Positions 1-11,991 of a stretch of 64,000 nucleotides of DNA are shown here, in pieces. The stretch is taken from contig NC_037093.1 in NCBI RefSeq assembly GCF_002994745.2, positions 43,566,384-43,630,383 of the forward strand. The letters are read 5' to 3'. The position numbers were made by a program, and so were the translations under genes. The notes under the pieces are model-generated. The model was given only the letters and a program-made list of their open reading frames with translations. It had not been told where the DNA came from and did not search any database. The DNA comes from Rosa chinensis (Eukaryota; Streptophyta; Magnoliopsida; Rosales; Rosaceae). Every line of letters begins with the position of its first letter. Position 1 is the stretch's first letter.

Positions 1-644
1 TCTTGTTCCATGTGGTAAACTAACAATTATGAAACAGAAATAATATGCACTGTACAATCTAAAACATCATAAAGCAATTGTACTACAGGACTGTTCAAAT
101 TCTAAGATATTGGGAAGATCAAGTGTGCTTATTATGACATGTGGAACTGAATAGGAGCATGCTTTCTGAGGACTTACCATCAAATAACAAATTCATGACA
201 GTAACATGTGTAGCTACTTCATAGCATGCCTTTTCAAGGGAGCATCTGTATCCATGCAAGGATGAGTATGTGATGCCTATTGTGTAAAACAAAAAACAAA
301 ACAAAAAACAAAACAAAACAAAAAAAATTTGTCCACTTCAACTTTACCTGAACTGGTTCTTTCTCAAACAAATCTGTAGTTCAAAGAGTGTCCAAATTGC
401 AGGAAGCTCTAGCATTTTCTTCAAGAGCACGAATTATCACTTTCCCTAAAAAAGTGAAGATGACTATTACAAACCCAAAAACCCACAAAAAGAAAATCTA
501 TCGTCCCACATCAATGAAGGGCTTGATCAATGCGCACACACTATGAACATTGTAACATATGAAAGATTTCAAAGTAGTTTCAAAAATTTACAACAGGAAA
601 TACAAAAATAGAATTCATTATCCCTAAAGCTGAACTGACAATTA

Positions 645-1684
645 ATTCAGTTTACCCCCCTAAGGTTTGGGGGTAATTTCATGTTAGTCCCTGTCCTTTC
701 AATTTAATCAGTTTACCCCCCAAGCTTTCCAATTTCAATCAGCTGTGTCCAATTTCTACTATTCCGTCCAATTTGGACCGTTAAGTCTGACTTTTGAAGG
801 CTAAAATGGTCATTTCAAGACCAAAAAAATAAAAAAAAGGAATTTTTTTTTCTTTTTTTCGTTTTTTTTTTTTTAAATTTCTGTTTTTTCTTTTTATTTT
901 TTATTTTTTTTCATTTAAATTTTTTTTTTATATATAAATTTTGTCTTCAACCAATACACCACAAGTTATGATAGGTTTATAAAAACACAAAAATACTCTA
1001 GGTGGTTGAAAGTCTCTCGCTGATTTACGATATTTATGATATATCTCCGATAAAGAGAAGAATTTTAGGATATATCCCCAATAAAGTGAAGAAATGTCTG
1101 TGTAAAATTATTTTTTTACAGATATTTACAGATAAAGTGTAAAATCGTGAAGAAATATCTGTGTAAAATCATTTTTTACAGATATTTATAAATAAATTGT
1201 AAAATCATTTTTTACAGATATTTCTTCACTTTATTGAGGATATCTCTTAAAATTCTTCACTTTATCAGAGATATATCACAAATATCGTAGATCAGCGAGC
1301 AACTTTCAACCACCTAGAGTATCTTTTTGTTCTTATAAACCTATTATAACTTGTGGTATATAGGTTGAAGACAAAATAAAAAAAATGAAAAATAAAAAAA
1401 CAGAAGAAAAAAATAAAAAAATAAAAAATAAAAATAAAAAAATAAAAAACAGAAGAAAAAAATATTTAAAAAAAAGAAAAAATAAAAAAATTCCTTTTTT
1501 TTTTATAGTTTTTTTTTGTCTTGAAATGACCATTTTAGCCCTAAAAAATCAGACTTAACGTCCAAATTGGATGGAATGGACACGGTTGAGGAGAATTGAC
1601 AAGTTTGGGGGGTAAACTGATTAAATTGAAAGGACAGGGACTAACATGAAATTACCCCCAAACCTTAGGGGGGTAAACTGAATT
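645..1684. mobile_element. Foldback transposon with long terminal inverted repeats
   Basis: The left end (TTCAGTTTACCCCCCTAAGG, from about 646) is repeated in inverse orientation at the right end, finishing near 1682. The symmetry is deep: the block about CTAGGTGGTTGAAAG at 991-1015 reappears inverted near 1300-1318, so arms of about 480 bp face each other around a centre near 1165. The centre holds short direct repeats of TTTTTTACAGATATTT. There is no coding sequence, and the arms contain long A/T homopolymers. TTAA-like bases flank both ends, but no clean target duplication can be fixed. The terminal wording (TTAGTCCCT, CCGTTAA, AAAATGGTCATTT) is like that of plant Mutator-type elements. 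Class assignment is inference. Confidence 0.75.
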
Positions 1685-3529
1685 TAATCCAAAAAAATAT
1701 CAAATAAATTTGAACTGGCTAAACACCTGTTCACTTACCATAAGATACCATTCAAAACAATTGATAGCATAATTCAAAGGTGATCACAAACTTGAGCAAA
1801 AATATCCTAACTGACCATAAAGCAAAGGGTCCTGCAATCCAAAATGCAGCAAATAGTATGAATGCAGCTCTCTTTTCTGCCACCTAGTATGAGAAAATAT
1901 TGCCTTTTGAGGCAGAAAGCCAGTTAAACAATAGACTAACTGACCAGCCATCTCATAGGCTACCACCAAGTTACATCGAAAACAGCTAATTTCAATTCAG
2001 TTAATCAAGAAATGAACTTCAATATTCTAAACTTTCCAACTTTGACTACAATAAACAAACAGACAATTTCTAGAATTCTCACCATGTTAGCTCATCGGAC
2101 TGATGAATTAATCTACATTTCTGCTAACTAACCACAGAATGAAAAAAAAAATTAATGGACCTGGAAGTATCAAGAAATCATAGATATACATAAATCTATT
2201 GCTAGTAGCAGCAGTATAAATCTTTTCCTCAAACCTAACAGTAATTTATCCACTCAGCAGTGTAATCATAAGCTTCATACTAACTGTTCTGAGCCTCTAA
2301 TTGCTTTTTACCATTTGTGTACATATCACATTCATGACTTGTACGTATGCAATAGAAAAACATCGTATAACTTTTGATAGTTCAAACATAGTCGGAGAAG
2401 GAAAAAAAAGCCACCTTACATAAGCATACAACGTCCAAGAGTTGAGCAATTTTTACAATCCAGTAGTTCTAGGAGCTTTGTATCACAACTTCCTATTATG
2501 AACTTCCTGCAAAGCACACAATTGACAATATCAAGCATTCAAAATGGAAAACACTGCCTTAACCAAATAAGACTCAATTTGGTCAATAATTGAATCAATC
2601 GTTATCAAGGTAACGACACAAACAGTAAAACTTTATTCTCAAGACAGTAAAGAAATTCAAATTAAAAAAGACCAGTGGCTGTAATCTTTTTGATTTCTGA
2701 ACAGGATATCTTGAAATAAAAGGAAAACTCTAAAAGGGATTTTTATTGCAGAGTTACTGGGATAGAAATAAAAAGACACAAAACCTAATACGCAAACTAT
2801 CATAAACCTAATAAAAGACATAAACGTGAAATTCTTTAGAAACCAATACCCTAGCATTCCATTATGCCAATTTTTCTTTGTTGACCGTGATTTCATTACA
2901 GGAGGACGCTTGATCTAAACATCATCAGCATTGGGATATTTATATGATGCCAATGTTATGGGAGCCATGATTTGATAACTATTACGGCTATCAAGACACC
3001 AGCTGTACAAACCGAAGCCTGCAACAACAATCACAACGTCTGTAATCAGTGATAGGGTGATGGGGAGCACAATCACACGTACATAGTTCAATACGTAAGA
3101 GATATTTCACTAATGCACAACATGGTTATCAGCCAAAATGGGCTAGCCTCACTACACTGAAGATGTGAATTACTGAAGGGTGTCTCTTATCACTTATGAT
3201 CATGGATGTAGACACTTAAGCAAGGGAAAGCCAAACACACACCTCTTTTCCCCCAAACTCGATCTAAATTTTTGAATCCACCTCTCCGGAAACAAGCCCA
3301 AACTCTTCCCCCCAAGTCCCACCACAATCTTGAATCTCTCCTCTTCTCTTTCCCACCCCCAGCAACCCACGACGATATCAAATCAAAAATTGAAAATCTC
3401 AAATCTGGCAAATTAGCATAGAAAACCAACCTCTCCTACTCGTCCCACGTATCTCACATCCTGATTGATGCGGTCGATACTCGCTTCTATTGGACAGCTT
3501 GATGGCCACGCCTCGCCTCTATCACAGAG

Positions 3530-3533
<4 letters not shown>

Positions 3534-3585
<52 letters not shown>
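3534..3585. repeat. (CT)n microsatellite
   Basis: About 26 uninterrupted CT units. On the minus strand this is (AG)n, typical of plant 5' leaders. The following 200 bases, up to the CACTA element at 3794, hold nothing recognisable. Confidence 0.95.
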
Positions 3586-3588
<3 letters not shown>

Positions 3589-5585
3589 ATATTCATAATA
3601 AAAACTTCGGGGGTAAAACCGTCATTCCACTGCTGATATGAACTGGTTCGTAAGAACAGTACAATTACAGGAGCTCTAGTATATAGTAAACAAACTCACC
3701 CGCGCGATGCTGCGGATTTGTATTTTTTATCATAAATTTTATATGTAGTAGGGTAGAAATGATAATATAAAAAATATTAACTAAATATATTATCACTACT
3801 AGAATTTACCCAATTGGTGTCAAACCACTTTTGTCACCTATTTTGAAAATCTCGTCACCCAAAAATATGAGTGACAAAATATGTTGGTCACCAATTTCGT
3901 CACCTACAGTGCGTGACCAATTTCTTTGGGTGACGAAATGATGAGTTTGTCACCAAAAAACGTTCAGGTGACGAAATGCATTTGTCACCTAATCCATGAG
4001 ATTCCGTCACGCATTTTATTTCAGAATTGGACTGATTTCAAAAATTGGAGCCAAATTTTTGGTAACCGCCAAATTTCACTCAATGGGTGACAAATTTCAT
4101 TTCGTCACTATTTTTAGTTCCACTGATTATTTGAAAATTTATTTCATATTCATCAATTTATAGCTTATTGCATGTCCTGGCATAAATTTCAATTCAACTG
4201 TCATATATTGCATTTCAAAGTGAATACAAACTAAGTATTCATATATAAAAATCAAATATCTGTAAGTACTGGACAATACTTTACATCCAAAATGTGAAAC
4301 TGCTAGTACACATTCCAATCCTTTCTAATCCTCTCTTGCTCATTTAATCAATATTATCATCCTCATCGCGACTAGGAAGGTGCCTTTGGGTCTTGACCTT
4401 GTAGCAATACAATGTAGCTCAAAAAGTTTGTCAACTGTTGTATAAGAAGTTGTTGTAGTGCCAAAGAAGACTATACAGGTACCTATAATATCCCAAAGAA
4501 GAGGATATGTCAAGTAACATGAAACACAAAATACTCCCATATCAATCTCAAAAGATGAAACTTGAAGCTTCCAACAATTTAATACCTTTACAACATGTGA
4601 TACAAATTACAAGGAAATATATCACAATTGACCTTAAATGGAGGAAAATACTTCATATGCAGATATGCAGGAATAGGAAGATCTTTAGCATACCTAAAAA
4701 TGATGAAGATGATAACAAATCTAAGTGATAAAAATAAATATGTTCAAAATCATTTTGATAATTTGCAGGAAGAGAGAAATTATCAACTGATAATGAGTTT
4801 GTATTGAAATGTCATTTAGTGTATATAATAGATATATACTCTATGTCTATGGAACTAGTGCCATGGACATTAATAAGTATATGCACATATTCTTTTTAAC
4901 CAATGATATAGAAAATGATAGGAAAAGGAGCGAAAGAGAAACACTGAGCAAAGTACTTGTAACATAAGCACACTCAGACCTGTTTTATTCCCCACCTTTT
5001 TTCTTTTGAGGAGATAAAGGAGTCTTTAGCCAAATGGAAAATGAAAAGCAGTACTATATATAATACAAAGAAGCTGTAAACTTGTTATGCATAGAGTAAA
5101 ATACACACTAACCTTCAAAAAAGAAAATAAAGCACACAATGAACTTGATAAACAGATATGCTACTTTATTATATTGAAAATGCAGCAAGAGCGGTACCCA
5201 CTTTGAGGTTCCATGCATAAAGATAACTAAGACTATTGGCCCATGATTGATAAAACATTACAGGCATTTGCTTCAAGAAAAATAGAATTCTGTTTATACC
5301 AGGACAGAGCACTCAAAGAGACACTTGACATAGCTTAACCTCCTCAGAACTGTAACCATGGAGATGCTCGCCATTCTACACCCAAGCATGACATAACTTG
5401 ACGTTTTTTTTTAATTCTTGAGCATGGATTACCATCTGACTTATACATGACATATGCAGAATCATAAGACTGATTGAACCATTATCATTGGCAAACTTAT
5501 TAAAACTCACACCAAAACTGAACTTTATAACAGAATAAATTCAAAAACTTTAACAAAAACCCAGTGGGAGTTTTGGCCTCAATAC

Positions 5586-5648
5586 CTGAACCATGACCGG
5601 CATATCAGTCTCCACAGCCCTATTCGCAAGTTCTCTATAGAAACTCAT
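5586..5648 (-). pseudogene. Captured first exon of a VAS1/ISS1-like aromatic aminotransferase
   Basis: ATG opens a 21-codon exon, MSFYRELANRAVETDMPVMV followed by Q, ending at a good donor (CAG/GTATTG). The string ETDMPVMVQ near the N terminus is characteristic, as I recall it, of plant class I/II PLP aminotransferases of the VAS1/ISS1 type, which use aromatic amino acids and methionine and affect auxin and ethylene levels. Only this exon is present. No downstream exons (SLAQGVVYW-type region) were found in the element. It lies inside CACTA-1 in the same orientation as the kinase fragment upstream of it. It is a transduplicated fragment, not a working gene. Identification rests on a short peptide recognised by eye. 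Confidence 0.55.
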
Positions 5649-6359
5649 CTCTCACCTATACAGAAAGCTTCAATAAAACTCAGATTAGACCCAAAAATTC
5701 TGAAACTTACTAACAGAGAAAGTAAAAGCCTTCTGTTTTTATTCTTGCAAGGAGAAGATCTCCACCTACCCTACAAATCCCAGATAGCCAAAAAAGGAAA
5801 TTAGAAAACCATGCCAACAAAACATTAAAAAAATACACAAATTGTCAGATAACCAAAGCCAAAAATTTCTACAACAAAACCCAATAACCTGGGAAATATT
5901 GATTTCCCAAAAAGCACAATCAATGAGACTGCATGTTCCAAAAAGCAGAGTTCAATGATCATCAGGCCCAAACACGACAAACACATTAGCTCTATATCAA
6001 AATCATGTAAAGAACAATACAGAGTTTATACCTATATAAGTAAAAGAGGCTGAGATGATTCAAAACTCCAGAATTGAAAGTTACCCTTCTTTTAAACATG
6101 TATGTTGTGTGCATTTCAAAACTGAGAACGTGACACTATTTGACATAACAATGAGTCAAAAACCAAATTAAAGATATAATTTTGGAACTAACTGCCAGCT
6201 ATTTCTATGTACCCTTAACAATATGTTTCCAGTTCCATGGTTTCTCTTAGGGAAAGTCAAGGACAGATATGAAGCTGAGTAGTAATAGTATGAAGCATCT
6301 CAACTCAAAGCAGGCAAATACTATTACCTAAGCAAAGTTTAGAATTTCAGGAGATCAAC

Positions 6360-6503
6360 CTTAATAGAAATAATGACATGATCAAGAAGTGGAAGAAAGA
6401 TTAGGATGAGTGAAAAGTGATGAAACTCGGATCTCCTCCTTCACGAACTCCAACTGTTCGCTATTCTGAATGACAACTTTTTTCATGGCATAAGTTCTAT
6501 CGT
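6360..6503 (-). pseudogene. Captured exon of an STK16/NAK-like protein kinase
   Basis: After the acceptor (TTGCAG/ACGATAG) the exon encodes TYAMKKVVIQNSEQLEFVKE and continues EEIRVSSLFTHPNL. One extra T then shifts the frame, and the sequence resumes LPLLDHVIISIK before a GTTGAT donor. This is the N-lobe of a serine/threonine kinase. It holds the VAIK-like lysine (AMKK), the alpha-C helix glutamate (KEEI) and the following HPNLLPLLDH strand, with wording typical of the STK16/MPSK1 branch. The glycine loop exon and all later exons are missing. The +1 frameshift and isolation inside CACTA-1 make it non-functional. Sequence at 6950-7330 resembles a 5' leader and could be the promoter end of the same captured gene, but this is inference. 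Confidence 0.7.
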
Positions 6504-7602
6504 CTGCAAGAGAATAGTAAAAACAAACTGAACCCACCAAACCAGTAAATGAAGCAACAATCATCTCAAATGTCTAATGTAATACAATATCCTGATTGAA
6601 AATCCAATACCACACAAGAACAACAAAGCCAAACTCGACAAGTTATACAGCCCAAACCATGGATCTATAAACAAAAGTAAGAACCTTCAGCTGAATGGCT
6701 AAGGCCACCAGATTGATTCTATGGAGTTAACGTAAGACAATCTCATAGTTTCACAAATATTCACATATCAAGCATTCATAATCACCAAACAACAATGAAT
6801 CACATTTTAAACTCAGTTTAGCAATTCCAATGTCAGCTCAGGCTCAAAACAAATGCTTCATATCACAAATTCCCAAACCAAAACCAATCCGGCGCTATAA
6901 AGAATAAAGCTCTAATGAATTCAGATTCATACAATACAAATTAACCATTTCAGATTCACACCTACACGAACCAGATCGCAGAATCGAAAAGCAAAGCAGA
7001 GAAATTGAGATGAGGAGAGAGGAAGCAGACCAGAAAGGTGAGAAGGGTGGGAGTAGTTGGAGCCGAAGAAAAGTTAGTGATGCGATGCAATCGATTTCCT
7101 TACCTCACTTCGTCGACTCAATCAAGCCTCAGGAGGAGTCCAATGAGAAACCACACACCAATGACCCGAATCGGAAATTGTTCGAGTGATGGGCGATTTG
7201 ATTAGAAGGAGGAAGGCGGCGATTTGATTAGGGCTCGGTTACGGGTGGTGGCGGTATCGAGAGAGAGACCTAGAAAGTGGATGGATGAGAAGTTGTTGAC
7301 TAGAGAGAGAGCCAGACTTGGTGGATAACTTCATAACATTGACCAAAACAACACAGTTTTACATTTGTTCCACTTTCACTGACGGAAACATCCATCACCA
7401 ATTTTATGTTGTTCGTCACCAAAATACACACAGCGTGGCTTAGGGGTCATCATGGGCCGGGCTAGGGCCGACCCTACCCTAAATTTTAGGGCTTAGGGTC
7501 GGACCGGGCCGGGCCTAGTCAAAGTCAACAAAATTTAGGGCCGGGTAGGGTCAAGCCGGGGCTTAAATATGCTAACTCTTACCCGCCCGAAAAGCCCAAT
7601 TC

Positions 7603-8529
7603 CACTACTAGAATCATGGCCTCAGACATCGGCCAAAAACCGATGAGAAAAAGAATTCCGACCGATGTCTTAGTGGGTGATGAGAAAGATCCGGAAAATG
7701 CAGACATCGGTTTTTAGCCGATGTCTGGTATAATTATATACATCGGTTCTTCATTATAAATCGATGTAAATACGCTTAAATTCTGACAAATTTGTATGTT
7801 TATATATTGTTAAACCCTCATATTTTTGGCTTTAATGCTTATAGAAATATAGATCCTACAGCCCAACTATACATTTTAACATCGTTATTTACTTAAAAAC
7901 GATGACTGATATTGTTTCACACATCAGTTACCATGAACGTTTCTTGTTGTTCATGATTTAGACGTGTAATTTGGCTCATATCCTACCATTCCTAATTCAA
8001 TATACACAGTTGAATATTATATGAACCGATTTATTTACTTACATTAACATCAGATTCTAGGGAAAAAACGATGTTAATCATCTTATACTACATCGATTCC
8101 AGTAAAAGAACGATGTCTAATGCTATGTAATATATCGAATCACTAAAAAAAACGATGTCCATATATTTTCATAACATCGGTTTTCTTGTCCTCATCGATG
8201 GCAATACTTATATTGGACATCGATCTTTGTCTAAAAGATGATGTGCAGTAGCTTATGGCACATCGATTCCAACATAATGATTCGATTTCCTGTGGTTAAT
8301 GGGACATCGATTTTGATTTTGGAACTGATGTATCTCTCTTACTGGACATCAGTTCTTATAGCTATAACTAATTTAAACTTTATACATAGACATCAGTTTG
8401 AAATAAGAGGATTGATGTCCACAAAATATGTAGCTGCTCCTATACAATATTGCATTATCCACAGTTTGACAAAGTGATTTCAATATATATTGGGGTATTT
8501 TGTCCAAAATCATCATCATTGACAGTTCA

Positions 8530-8565
<36 letters not shown>

Positions 8566-8686
8566 CTTCTTGTTTTGAAGGACTAGAGTATTCAGATTCC
8601 GTCACTTCCGATGAGGCAGTAGATGACATGGAACTGCTAGCAGTTGCTCCATTGCTTAGGCTCTTTGATGCTACTGCAGGGTTTCT

Positions 8687-8734
<48 letters not shown>

Positions 8735-9304
8735 GCCCACAAACCTGAGAAAAATGGTATGCATTATGAGAATTTGGTCTGCAACCATGAGGCTCAGCAT
8801 ACATAATATGTATGACAAGGGCATAACATCAGAAAACAATAAGTGCCATAAGAATATCAACCAATTGGATTCTAAATGATATTGAATCATGTTATTTTAA
8901 TTTGAAGTAACTGCTTAAATGCTGAGACGATTGGGTTTTACCTGCTTATACCCTTGCCCCACGAAGCGTGCACGCAAAGTGGGTGTGGTTGATGTTGAAG
9001 TGCTCACATCATTTATAACAGCAACCTCTGATGAGGGTTCTAAACTCTCTATTGGAATTGCAGAATCAACACTTCCACTTGAGTTGCCAAATAAGAGAGC
9101 ACCTTGGAGATACCTGTATTTTACATATTTATGGCCCATTTAGATCGGTGCAGTTTGCATTCAAGCCACTATTGAATTCAAGGTGCAACTAAAAGAGTAA
9201 GTGCACTCATATTCTTTGATGGTGTCTTACATTATCTGTGAGGTCTACCACAATCAAGATCTCAAGAGTGTTGCTTATTGATTCTTACCAATACAAAAAA
9301 AAGA

Positions 9305-9335
<31 letters not shown>

Positions 9336-11991
9336 CGTGTTTTGTTAGTGCCATTCATAGGTGTGGTGTACTGTCCAACATATCTAGTTACCCTCATCTA
9401 GTTTATATAATGCTGCAAGATCTTCTAATGGAGCAGTAGCAATGAATACAGACTACTACAATGTATAATACAGCAGTAGCCAATTAATTTACCCAAAAGT
9501 AGAGATGGTTTCATAAAGTATATCCATTCATATAAGAACACAAGCAAATCTGAGAGCACCAAACAGGAACAATTTGAGTTTTACCTCCCAGCGATACATA
9601 CATATTTCCGTTCAGGAGTGTAAACAGCTTTTGAGCAATTCTTTTCAACATAATACAGGAGTCCCCTTGTTTGATCAATAACCCCGTGGTCTGCACAGAA
9701 TATAGGTGACAATTATACATCAGGAAGAAATTTGAATTAAGCTTTTGTCGATGGAAACACATAAGATAATATAACATGTTATCTGTAAGCAAGCAGCCCT
9801 CAAAGACACGATCAGAGGGATCCAGAATTCTTAGCAAGAACTTATCATGAAAAAATTTAATAACCTACTGGTGGGGGGTTCCAAGAGTCAATAACAGGGA
9901 AATATCTGATTTCCCATATTCTTCCATGTAGAGACGTGCAAGCCATCCTCCTGCTGAATGTAAAACTAGGGATAAAGGTCCACCTAAAATGAAAAACAAG
10001 AAAATAAAAGGAATTCAAGGGTTTTAGATCTCCGAGAAATGAAGCAAATAAAACCATTATCGTTGATGAAGAACACTAATGTACAATGACAGAGGATGGC
10101 GAGGAAGGACAGACCACATGAATATAATGGTTGAAATCTGATGGTGAGTTTTCCGACATAACCACTCTGATGATCATGTGTTCAGAAAGAACAAGAATTA
10201 CTCATGGCTTTTTGGAGCACATTATCTAACCCATTATATATTTTGACTCTCCCTTGTCCCCCCAATCTCTCTCGCTCTCTTGGTCTCACCGAAAAGTCAA
10301 GGCTAGGGAAGGTCATTACTCAATGTTACATTGAGTAATATATAATAACTAATAATGAGACTTCAGAATACCAACAATAAGGTTGGAATAAATCAAATAA
10401 CTCAAACTCAAGTAGTCAAGTATTACCCTTAAACCTACAAAGAGTGCACAAGTTCAATCTGTAGGTTAATTGGTCTACTCAAACTCAATTGGGGTCAAAA
10501 TTTTGTTGCTTTATTGATAAGTTTGACAAACCCAATTCAATAGAGAAAGGAGGGGTTATATGGTAGATTTCACAGTATAGTTGTGCTTCTAGACCAGGCA
10601 GATTTCACATATACCACTTAACCATCTCAACAACATGAATAATATCATTCTATCTCAATAATTCAAAAGACAAAAATTCATCTTCTTTACCTCTCTGTAC
10701 TTCGACATTCCTTATCCAAAACCAAGGTATCAAACCCACAATTTCAGATCTCTAACCACAAAAACCTAGAAACCTATGTCAGGTAAGCCTCAATAAACAA
10801 AGCCAAATGAACCCACTTCGACAAAAAAATAAGATATATAGCCAACAAAGCTCGAATACCTACATGGGTTTTCTCTGTGAATGTGCCTCTGAAATCTGAA
10901 TATAAGCGAAGATTAAAAGCAAATTCCATATCAAATGTGCTTCTTGGAGACAAACAGAATTTGGATAACAAAGACCCAAACTTCAAATCAAACAGAGTTT
11001 GGAAAAAGAATTTACCTTGACGATTTGATTTGCAAGCGTTGATCTGAAGACGTGAACATGAAATACAAAGAAAAACATAAAATACACAAAACAACTGAGC
11101 ATCAAACCACAAAACCCAGAAGAAACTATGAATTAAAAACTCAAAAAAGCCAGGTGCTCATCCAATTACCCAGATTTCTTTCTTCTTCCCGTCCCCTTCC
11201 TCTCCTTCTCTCTCTGATCAGTCTTATGTAAATTTCGCCCTTCTTCTCTGCGCAAGCCACGAAACAAATAATTACAAAAATACTGAACAATTTTACAACA
11301 AAAATGACAAAACCTGAATGAAAACAGGACATCGAATCCAAGGCTGTATAGAGGAGATCTGAAGGTGGAGACTCGTTCTCCTTGGAGGCTTTATGCTTTC
11401 ATGGAAGCTTGCCGGACTAGGGTTGGCGACTGGGGCGACTCCATCGTCTCCCGTAAGAAATTGTGGCACAGATAGACTTCATCTCCGTCAATTTCAGAGA
11501 GAGACGGAGAGGATTTTAGAGAGAGAATGTGAGATTCGGAGACACAGAGAGAGGGAGAGGGAGAGAGAGAGAGAGAGTAGGGTTTGGAAAGACAAGGGAG
11601 CGAGAGAGAAGGAGAAGAAAGATAGGTGATGGTCGGAGGCGGAGATGGAGGAGGAGAACGAGCTAAGGTGGGGAACGCGAAGAAGGAGGAGCTGAAGTCA
11701 AGGAGATCTATTCATTAGGGTTCGAAACTTTCAAAGTGAAAAAAAAAAACCCAAGTGTTGGGGGGAATGAATTTTGGTCCCCGCGTCTCTTAAACTTTGA
11801 AAGTTAGTCCCTCCGCATTTTTTCAAAATTTTTGAACGAGACTTTACACATCGGTTAATTTAACGACTGATGTTTATAATCACAATAGAAATCGATATTT
11901 CATAAACCGATGTTAGGATGTATTTTTTACATCGCGTGCAATTCCCACTGATTTAATAGTGGTGATGTCTGATGGCATAATTCTAGTAGTG
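7603..11991. mobile_element. CACTA-2: non-autonomous CACTA element carrying hydrolase exons
   Basis: It starts CACTACTAGAATCATGGC and ends in GCATAATTCTAGTAGTG. The 3-bp duplication TTC is exact (7600-7602 and 11992-11994). The subterminal words differ from those of CACTA-1: here ACATCGGTT/AACCGATGT-type motifs recur at 7625-8400 and 11845-11935, so the two belong to different families. Length is 4389 bp with no transposase. The interior carries alpha/beta-hydrolase exons (8942-9983), (TA)n tracts (8534-8563 and 8693-8731), a (TG)n tract near 9315 and a gene-5'-end-like region with (GA)n at 11340-11700. In the latter, a short ATG frame (MESPQSPTLVRQASMKA) stops at once. A serine-rich open stretch at about 8577-8690, minus strand, may be another captured exon of unknown origin. 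Confidence 0.9.
8942..9983 (-). pseudogene. Captured exons of a plant alpha/beta-hydrolase (PGAP1/lipase-like)
   Basis: Three consecutive exons keep splice-like borders. Exon A (about 9888-9983) reads LVLHSAGGWLARLYMEEYGK and SDISLLLTLGTPH. It contains the nucleophile elbow, here H-S-A-G-G where the family usually has G-H-S-A-G-G. Exon B (9585-9690) reads VIDQTRGLLYYVEKNCSKAV and ends CIAGR. Exon C (8942-9113) continues YLQGALLFGNSSGS and ends LRARFVGQGYKQ before a GTAAAA donor. This order matches a plant alpha/beta-hydrolase family with serine-lipase chemistry, recognised from memory. The donor after exon A is degraded (CAG/TAGG), and N-terminal and C-terminal exons with the remaining catalytic residues are absent. 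The piece is non-functional and lies inside CACTA-2. Confidence 0.72.

Larger units (their letters stand above)
348..3585 (-). other. Exon-like remnants of a possible host gene (unidentified)
   Basis: I do not recognise this gene and am not sure it is one. Three minus-strand stretches look like exons with splice-type borders. At 2915-3040 an open frame with hydrophobic residues (VVIVVAGFGLYSWC) ends in TAG. At 1752-1883, after a CTAG acceptor, a hydrophobic stretch (AAFILFAAFWIAGPFALW) resembles a membrane segment. At 348-446 a piece between an acceptor and a CAG/GTAAAG donor reads KVIIRALEENARASCNLDTL and then a stop. The (CT)n tract at 3534-3585 would lie in the 5' leader of such a gene, a common plant arrangement. 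The foldback element at 645-1684 would be intronic. Stops inside the reading frames and the lack of a joined ORF keep confidence low. The rest of 1-3790 shows no coding signal. Confidence 0.22.

Noticed and set aside
8516..8890. 124-codon minus-strand ORF
   Set aside because: Two thirds of it reads through (TA)n tracts. Only a short serine-rich part might be a captured exon.
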